A stretch of DNA of 10,759 nt from an uncultured Clostridia bacterium (lineage in GTDB: Bacteria > Bacillota > Clostridia > Oscillospirales > CAG-272): positions 1-10,759 of the forward strand of contig CAMGCN010000011.1 in the NCBI GenBank assembly GCA_946040935.1. Reading direction: 5' to 3'. The number at the start of each line of letters is the position of its first letter. Position 1 is the stretch's first letter. The notes below the pieces were generated by a model, which was given only the letters and a program-made list of their open reading frames with translations, was not told the DNA's origin and did no database searches. The translations under genes were made by a program, and so were the position numbers. Below, piece after piece: positions 5,876-10,759 of the stretch.

Positions 5876-6853
5876 ATGAACATATACGATATTGCAAAAA
5901 TGTGCGGAGTATCAACTGCTACCGTGTCGCGTGTAATTAACGGAGGAAGCGTCAGCGAAGAAACCCGTTCGAGAGTAAACGCTGTGCTGAATAAAACAGG
6001 TTACCGACCGAATCCGTACGCGCAAGGTATGAACCTCGGAAGTATGAGGGTCATAGGGATTATGGTCTCGGAAATAAACGACCTTTACTATGTCCGCGCG
6101 GTATCTACCCTCGAGCAGAGCTTTCGCCGTTTGGGTTACGACATAATTCTTTACAGTGTTGAGCCCACACCCAAAAACGTGCGGAAATATATTGATCAGC
6201 TTTTATCCCGTAAAGTGGCGGCGATTTTCACGGTCGGATCGGTATTTCACGAGGTTCAGGATGAACTCTCCACCGATGGGACGATTCCTATAATCACGGT
6301 CAATCTGGAGACTGAAAATAACGAGTGCTACAATGTTTTTTGCGATGACTACGCCGCGCTTGAGGACGCGGTGAGGTTTTTATACGAAAGAGGGCACCGC
6401 TCGTTTTTATACCTTTATGATAATGAAACTGTCAGCGGAACAGCAAAGCTTCACGGCTTCCGCCGTGGGATTAAGGCATGCGGACTTGATGAGAGCGCAG
6501 CCCTTGTTTACAACTGTCCGCGCGATATATACGCGGCGCGGGAAACTGCGGCACAGCTTTTAACAGAGCACTCTGACATCACCGCGGTACTCACATCTGT
6601 TGACGAGCTCGCCGTAGGCGTACTAAAGGCCGCCACCTCGCTCGGAAAATGCGTTCCCAAGGACCTTGCGGTCATAGGGTATGACAATTCCATACTGTCC
6701 GACTGTGCAACACCGAGAATCACCTCTATCGACAACAAGGTCGACGACCTTTGCACACTGGGCGTTAACTTATTTTCAGACCTCACAGAAGGAAAACCCG
6801 TTGCCAGAAAATATATATTAAACTGTGAATTAATCGAAAAAGAAACGACATGA
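5876..6853 (+). CDS. LacI/GalR family transcriptional regulator
   Basis: The 325-aa protein begins with a LacI-type helix-turn-helix: MNIYDIAKMCGVSTATVSRV (1-20), then INGG and VSEETRSRV. The hinge is YRPNPYAQGMN (43-53), where a Met stands at the usual minor-groove-inserting Leu. Residues about 58-320 form a periplasmic-binding-protein-like effector domain (RVIGIMVSEIND, YERGHRSFLYLYDN, LTSVDELAVGVLKA, DLAVIGYDNS, PRITSID). It probably represses its own operon through O1 and O2 and is released by an amino-sugar phosphate; the effector is inferred from linkage to nagA and nagB. Start ATG 5876 follows AAGGTGA by 6 nt; the ATG at 5871 is out of frame and meets a stop after two codons. The TGA overlaps the nagA ATG (ATGA), so regulator and enzyme are translationally coupled. 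Confidence 0.9.
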   Translation: MNIYDIAKMCGVSTATVSRVINGGSVSEETRSRVNAVLNKTGYRPNPYAQGMNLGSMRVIGIMVSEINDLYYVRAVSTLEQSFRRLGYDIILYSVEPTPKNVRKYIDQLLSRKVAAIFTVGSVFHEVQDELSTDGTIPIITVNLETENNECYNVFCDDYAALEDAVRFLYERGHRSFLYLYDNETVSGTAKLHGFRRGIKACGLDESAALVYNCPRDIYAARETAAQLLTEHSDITAVLTSVDELAVGVLKAATSLGKCVPKDLAVIGYDNSILSDCATPRITSIDNKVDDLCTLGVNLFSDLTEGKPVARKYILNCELIEKETT

Positions 6854-8037
6854 AGACGGTAATCACAAATACAAAACTCGTCACCGAAAATAAAGTATTT
6901 GCCGACCGAGCCATAGTTATAGAAAACAGCAAAATTTCTGCTCTCCCAAGGGCAGATTCCGTCGAGCCCACGCATTTTGACCGGGTATTTGACGCGCAAG
7001 GAGCCTATGCCAGCGCGGGTTGGATAGAACTGCATACCCACGGCATAAGCGGTTATGATTTTATGGACGCGGACAGCGAAGGTGCCGTGCGTGCAATGCA
7101 TGAATACGCCAGACACGGAGTGACAGGGGTATTTCCCACCACTATGAGCGCGCCTTTTGAAGAAATCGAGCGTGCGCTCGACTCCCTTGCCGCGGCAGGT
7201 TTTAACGGAGGCGCGGAATTTCTCGGTGTACATCTGGAGGGACCGTATTTCAGTCCCGAACAGTGCGGAGCGCAGCCGACGGCAAGACTTCGCACACCGG
7301 CCGACGGGGAGTACGCGCGCCTTATACAAAAGTACCCTTTCATTGCCCGTATTGACTCTGCGCCCGAGCTTGAGGGAAGCGAAGAAATGGCCAAATATCT
7401 TACCGAACGCGGTATTGTCTGCGGTATAGCCCACACAGACGCAAACTCGGCGACTGCCCTTTCGGCAATAGACGCCGGATATCGGATAGCAACTCACCTG
7501 TATTCGGGAATGTCGGGAGTACATAGAGAAAACGGATTTCGATACGGCGGCACGGTAGAGGCGTGTCTGCTTCGGGACGAGGTTTTCTGTGAGGCTATAT
7601 GCGACGGTATTCACCTGCCCTCCGAGCTATTGAAACTAATATATAAAGTCAAGGGTTCAGAAAAAATGGTACTCGTGACGGATTCAATGCGAGGTGCGGC
7701 AATGAATGAGGGCGAGTGCTGTATGCTCGGTAATCAAAGCAACGGAACTCCTGCCGTAATCTCGGACGGAGTCGCGTGGCTTGCCGACCGAAGCGCCTTT
7801 GCAGGAAGCGTCGCAACCTACGAGCGCCTTATCCGAACGGCAACCCGACTTGCCGACATCCCCCTGCCCGAGGCGATCACGATGGCAACCCGTACTCCGG
7901 CGCGTGCCATGGGCATTAAGAACAAGGGAGTTCTCGCCACCGGATACGACGCGGACATTACAGTCTTTGACGATGATATACAAATACTGCTTACTGTCGT
8001 AGGCGGTATAATTCAATATGACAAAAAGGAGAAGTAA
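6850..8037 (+). CDS. nagA: N-acetylglucosamine-6-phosphate deacetylase (NagA)
   Basis: Amidohydrolase-superfamily enzyme that hydrolyses GlcNAc-6-phosphate to glucosamine-6-phosphate and acetate in the cytoplasm, the committing step of GlcNAc use and cell-wall recycling. The 395-aa length is normal. Visible metal and catalytic motifs are ELHTHG (His62, His64), HLEGPY (Glu130), GIAHTDA (His195), ATHLYSGM (His216), CDGIHL (His255) and VLVTDSM (Asp278, the presumed general acid/base). The HxH form resembles Bacillus-type NagA rather than the E. coli enzyme. HLYSGM replaces the more usual HLYNAM. The ATG at 6850 lies in the ATGA overlap with the regulator; no strong SD precedes it, so coupling likely drives initiation. 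nagB follows after 2 nt, and its SD lies inside the end of nagA. Confidence 0.93.
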   Translation: MKTVITNTKLVTENKVFADRAIVIENSKISALPRADSVEPTHFDRVFDAQGAYASAGWIELHTHGISGYDFMDADSEGAVRAMHEYARHGVTGVFPTTMSAPFEEIERALDSLAAAGFNGGAEFLGVHLEGPYFSPEQCGAQPTARLRTPADGEYARLIQKYPFIARIDSAPELEGSEEMAKYLTERGIVCGIAHTDANSATALSAIDAGYRIATHLYSGMSGVHRENGFRYGGTVEACLLRDEVFCEAICDGIHLPSELLKLIYKVKGSEKMVLVTDSMRGAAMNEGECCMLGNQSNGTPAVISDGVAWLADRSAFAGSVATYERLIRTATRLADIPLPEAITMATRTPARAMGIKNKGVLATGYDADITVFDDDIQILLTVVGGIIQYDKKEK

Positions 8038-8039
8038 TA

Positions 8040-8783
8040 ATGAAAATTACTCTTTCGGAAAATGCGGCGGAACTCGGCGAGCGCGCCGCAGCCCTGACCG
8101 CAAAACTGTTAAACGAGGCAATAGAAAAGAAGGGCGGCGCACGTCTTGTGCTTTCCACCGGCGCATCTCAGTTTGAAACTATCGCGGCTTTGGTAAATAA
8201 GGATGTAGACTGGTCTTATGTCGAGGTATTCCATCTTGACGAGTATGTGGATCTCCCCATCACTCATCCCGCAAGCTTCCGCAAGTACATAAAAGAGCGT
8301 TTCCAAGACAAGGTAAACGCCAAGGTTATAAACTACGTCAACACCGACGGCGACATTTCTTCAAATATCGCCTCCCTCACAAAAGAACTTCGCAAGGCTC
8401 CTGTGGATGTTGCACTCATCGGAATCGGAGAAAACGCACATATCGCTTTCAATGATCCGCCGGCGGACTTTGACAATGAAAATGCGTACATTATAGTCAA
8501 TCTGGACGAGAAGTGCCGTAAACAACAGCTCGGCGAGGGCTGGTTTGCCACACTGGAAGACGTGCCGAAGCAAGCGGTCTCCATGACTGTAAAAGAAATA
8601 ATGAAGGCAAAAGCGATTATATCCTCTGTTCCTCATGCGGTAAAATCACAGGCGATAAAGGAAACACTGGAAAACGACCTGACGCCGAATGTTCCTGCCA
8701 CCATGCTCAAACAGCATGCAAACTGGAATCTTTTCGTTGACCGAAATTCCGCGTCCGGCGTAGAAATAGAAAAGTACCTGTAA
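8040..8783 (+). CDS. nagB: Glucosamine-6-phosphate deaminase (NagB), divergent clade
   Basis: Isomerase/deaminase that turns glucosamine-6-P into fructose-6-P and ammonia, feeding glycolysis. The 247-aa protein shows the NagB/RpiA/SOL fold motifs: VLSTGASQFET (37-47) for phosphate, FHLDEYVDLP (64-73) containing the proton-shuttling Asp67, GIGENAHIAFNDPPADF (128-144) and SSVPHAVKSQAI (195-206). Compared with the E. coli motif DGHIAFNEP, the catalytic-triad Asp becomes Asn132, Gly becomes Ala133, His134 is kept, and Glu becomes Asp139. This places it in a separate NagB-like branch, so substrate detail is less certain than for nagA. The SD AAGGAG (8026-8031) is 8 nt before ATG 8040. It is the last gene of the operon; placement directly after nagA supports the assignment. 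Confidence 0.85.
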   Translation: MKITLSENAAELGERAAALTAKLLNEAIEKKGGARLVLSTGASQFETIAALVNKDVDWSYVEVFHLDEYVDLPITHPASFRKYIKERFQDKVNAKVINYVNTDGDISSNIASLTKELRKAPVDVALIGIGENAHIAFNDPPADFDNENAYIIVNLDEKCRKQQLGEGWFATLEDVPKQAVSMTVKEIMKAKAIISSVPHAVKSQAIKETLENDLTPNVPATMLKQHANWNLFVDRNSASGVEIEKYL

Positions 8784-8804
8784 AAAAACGGTTATCTACA
8801 TACT

Positions 8805-8846
8805 AAAACGGCTTATGAGTTCAGCTGAACTCATAAGCCGTTTTTA
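8805..8846. terminator. Bidirectional terminator, 40-bp perfect palindrome
   Basis: Positions 8805-8824 and 8825-8844 are exact reverse complements meeting at TCAG|CTGA. The stem begins with AAAACGGC and ends with GCCGTTTTT, giving a T-run on both strands. It lies between the convergent nagB and lipoprotein genes and can end transcripts from either side. The stem could extend to nearly 18 bp with a minimal loop. Confidence 0.9.
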
Positions 8847-8881
8847 ACATAATTTTGTCTCTTGGTTTATTACTCTTGTGT

Positions 8882-10363
8882 TTACGCGATTTCTTCGTAA
8901 CCGAGATACTCGGAGTCCTGCACCGACATTGCCTGACTGAAGTACCGGAAGATAGCATAGTCCTCGTCGTCGCCTGCGTCGCCGTCCCCGTCATAGTCGA
9001 CAGTATCGTCAAACTCTGCGAAATACGAGTAGTCGTCATCATAATAGCCGTCATCCCCGTAGTAGTCTTCGTCCGTCATGCCGCCGAACATTCCGAACAG
9101 AGGAAGGAGAAACTCGTTTAACTCATCCTCCGACAGCTTGACTATATTTTTATATTCGGGCATTGCCTCGGGCGAAGCCTCGCTCTTAAGTGACGCCTCA
9201 AAATTCATTCCTTCAAGAGAGAATGTCACCTTAAGCATATTTTCAGAAGACTCTATTTTGCCCGAAACGGTGTCGGTTCCGGACTCTTCCGACTCCTCTG
9301 TCAAAGTAAACTCGGATGTACTCTTGTCGTAAACGAACTCAATGGAAGAGGAAACGCCGTCTTCATCAACCGTGAGCTTGCGGCAGTATTTGCCGTCTTT
9401 GTCGGCACGGTCGAGCAGGAGTGAAATCTCCTCTTCTCCCTTTATATTTATCTTGTATTGTACGCTCTCGGCAGGCTTTTTGCCGAGGTCGATAAGTACT
9501 TCTTCTCCGCCGTCTGATTTCAGACTTATTTGCATTATAACCTTTTCGTCGGGGTTGATGGCAAACTTAAGATCTGCACTTTGTTCCGACTCACCCTCAA
9601 GCTCATCTATTAATTCCTGAACAGTGTCAGAATCAAGACTTGCGTTTTTATCTGCAAAATCTTTGATTACATTCAAAACTTCCGAAGCGGTTTCCTTGGT
9701 AAGCTTATAGTTTACGCAAATTGCCTTGACATCCTCGCCGCCCGTCGTAATATTTTCTTCGGTAACCTCGGTTTCAACCTTTTCAAACACACCCTTGAGG
9801 TCGTTTGCGAGCTGATTATAGTTTTGCATAAGCTCGGCGCTGTTTTTTTGCATATTGTCGAGCATATCGCCTATTTCCTCCATAAGCTCGTCGTAAGATA
9901 TACCCAAAGTCGAAAGAAGCGCTGAATCTTTAAGATCCTCTTTCAAGGTTTTTACATTTACGCCGTATACTCCCTCGCCAAAGATACTGTCACTCTGAAG
10001 CGCGATATTCGACTCGTCTATATATGCCTTTATATCTGTTTCTTCAGTTTCGCTCTTTATCTTTAAGGAAATATTAGCCAGCTTGTCTTCCGCCTTCCAT
10101 AAAACGCCGACGCTCGCCGATTCCCCGCTTTCAGAGCCTGTAATGGTAAAGCTAAGCTCACCCGTTTTATCAAGACCGTTTGGCGCATTAAAAGGCAGGG
10201 CGTTTTGCATTATGCTCTCGTATGTGTTTTTAAGAGCGCTCAAAACCTGCGCATTCGGATTTTTCTTTACCTGACTTACAGTAAGCGCACATCCGCCGAG
10301 CACGAGTGCCAGGCACAATACTATGCACAAGAGAGGTAAGCTGAAATATTTTTTAAGTTTCAT
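8882..10363 (-). CDS. Predicted lipoprotein with acidic Asp/Tyr-rich C-terminal region
   Basis: No family is recognised with confidence. The 493-aa product starts with a lipoprotein signal: KLKK, a hydrophobic stretch (6-22) and lipobox LGGC with Cys25. It should therefore be lipidated and anchored outside the cytoplasmic membrane. Residues about 35-400 alternate short polar beta-like stretches (for example SFTITGSESGESASVGVLWK and later repeats of similar rhythm), suggesting a LolA/LppX-like curved sheet; this is a guess from pattern. Residues 431-469 are extremely rich in Asp and Tyr (DEDYYGDDGYYDDDY, then DYDGDGDAGDDED), which could bind calcium. Start ATG at 10363 has GAGGAGA 7 nt upstream on its strand. 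It lies 23 nt after an SPFH-protein gene on the same strand and is probably co-transcribed. It ends at the shared palindromic terminator. Confidence 0.8.
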   Translation of the reverse strand: MKLKKYFSLPLLCIVLCLALVLGGCALTVSQVKKNPNAQVLSALKNTYESIMQNALPFNAPNGLDKTGELSFTITGSESGESASVGVLWKAEDKLANISLKIKSETEETDIKAYIDESNIALQSDSIFGEGVYGVNVKTLKEDLKDSALLSTLGISYDELMEEIGDMLDNMQKNSAELMQNYNQLANDLKGVFEKVETEVTEENITTGGEDVKAICVNYKLTKETASEVLNVIKDFADKNASLDSDTVQELIDELEGESEQSADLKFAINPDEKVIMQISLKSDGGEEVLIDLGKKPAESVQYKINIKGEEEISLLLDRADKDGKYCRKLTVDEDGVSSSIEFVYDKSTSEFTLTEESEESGTDTVSGKIESSENMLKVTFSLEGMNFEASLKSEASPEAMPEYKNIVKLSEDELNEFLLPLFGMFGGMTDEDYYGDDGYYDDDYSYFAEFDDTVDYDGDGDAGDDEDYAIFRYFSQAMSVQDSEYLGYEEIA

Positions 10364-10386
10364 TGTTTTTTCTCCTCATGTTGAAA

Positions 10387-10759
10387 TTAATTATCGTTTA
10401 GGTCATTCAAGTCAAATTCGTTTGCCGCCTCGTCTCCGCAGCAGGGGTCGGGAGCGACCGTGCGTTTATCGGGTGCGGCAGCGGGTGTGACGTTTCCTAT
10501 TCCCGTACTCTCGGAAAAAATGACGTTTCTCTTTACCGCTTCAACCGCGTCGGTAGGAACGATGATTTTCGCCGCTTTTCCGTCAGCGAGCTTTACGAGC
10601 GCGTCATATCTGCGAAGCTCGAGCACCGACTCGTCCGCGCCGGCGTCTTTAAGCGCTTTGATACCGTCGGCTTCTGCTTTTCTCGCAAGGAAAATAGCCT
10701 TTGCTTCGCCCTCTGCGCGTGCGATGCGTGCGTCTCTTTCACCCTGAGCCGCAAGCACC
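10387..10759 (-). CDS. SPFH/Band-7 domain protein, C-terminal part (5' end outside the window)
   Basis: Only about 124 C-terminal residues lie in the window; the frame is open to the edge, so the true start is beyond it (the GTG at 10758-10756 is internal). The visible part has the coiled-coil signature of prohibitin/stomatin/flotillin-like proteins: ERDARIARAEGEAKAIFLAR, then AEADGIKALKDAGADE, LELRRYDALVKLADGKAAKIIVP. Such proteins form membrane-associated oligomeric scaffolds and often act with proteases or in membrane-stress control. A low-complexity tail follows (Ala/Pro-rich, then a CC pair and FDLNDLNDN). The lipoprotein gene follows 23 nt downstream on the same strand. The precise subfamily (QmcA/HflK-like, YqfA-like) cannot be set from this fragment. 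Confidence 0.82.
   Translation of the reverse strand, partial: VLAAQGERDARIARAEGEAKAIFLARKAEADGIKALKDAGADESVLELRRYDALVKLADGKAAKIIVPTDAVEAVKRNVIFSESTGIGNVTPAAAPDKRTVAPDPCCGDEAANEFDLNDLNDN

Noticed and set aside
6508..7614. Long minus-strand open frame of 368 codons
   Set aside because: It lies antisense to the clearly conserved LacI regulator and nagA, has Cys/Arg/Ser-rich unnatural composition and no ribosome binding site. It is a shadow of the plus-strand genes.
8855..9121. Plus-strand 88-codon frame with a Val/Ile-rich, membrane-like product
   Set aside because: The hydrophobic look arises because Asp and Tyr codons (GAC, GAT, TAC) of the acidic lipoprotein tail read as Val and Ile on the other strand. 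There is no independent start signal.

Overview
The window reads like a chromosomal segment of a low-to-mid GC Gram-positive anaerobe of the class Clostridia, probably a gut or rumen member. The basis is strong AGGAGG-type ribosome binding sites, a tetrahydrofolate (THF) riboswitch in front of an ECF-type folate transporter gene (an arrangement known mainly from Firmicutes), a lipobox-type lipoprotein, and LacI/CcpA-like operators. No rRNA, tRNA, CRISPR array or phage gene was seen. Coding density is high and the families are mostly familiar.

Layout. (1) 1-1452: leader with a tandemly duplicated Shine-Dalgarno segment, then mtaB, a radical-SAM tRNA methylthiotransferase. (2) 1458-1604: a 131-bp non-coding element with near-perfect 20-bp terminal inverted repeats, ending in a 30-bp perfect palindrome; it looks like a MITE. 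(3) 1653-3613: THF riboswitch with a visible SD-sequestering hairpin, then folT and folC overlapping by ATGA. Together they form a folate uptake and retention operon controlled by its end product. (4) 3614-3853: spacer with a long hairpin, a 13-bp tandem repeat and a promoter. (5) 3854-5774: a 627-aa cytoplasmic DUF4838 protein (the family containing GH163 endo-beta-N-acetylglucosaminidases), with its own promoter and a strong terminator. (6) 5781-8844: a LacI-type regulator with two operator-like sites around its promoter, followed by nagA (overlapping by ATGA) and a divergent nagB, closed by a 40-bp perfect palindrome that can terminate from both sides. (7) 8882-10759, minus strand: a 493-aa lipoprotein with an Asp/Tyr-rich tail, preceded by the C-terminal part of an SPFH/Band-7 membrane protein that runs off the window.

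How they work together. The central block is best read as an amino-sugar catabolic unit. The DUF4838 protein could release GlcNAc-type sugars from an imported glycan. After phosphorylation elsewhere, NagA deacetylates GlcNAc-6-P and NagB converts glucosamine-6-P to fructose-6-P plus ammonia, under a self-regulating LacI repressor. No transporter or GlcNAc kinase is in the window. The most unusual items are the intracellular DUF4838 gene beside nag genes, the altered NagB active-site triad, the MITE-like element directly upstream of the riboswitch, and the duplicated ribosome-binding segment of mtaB.
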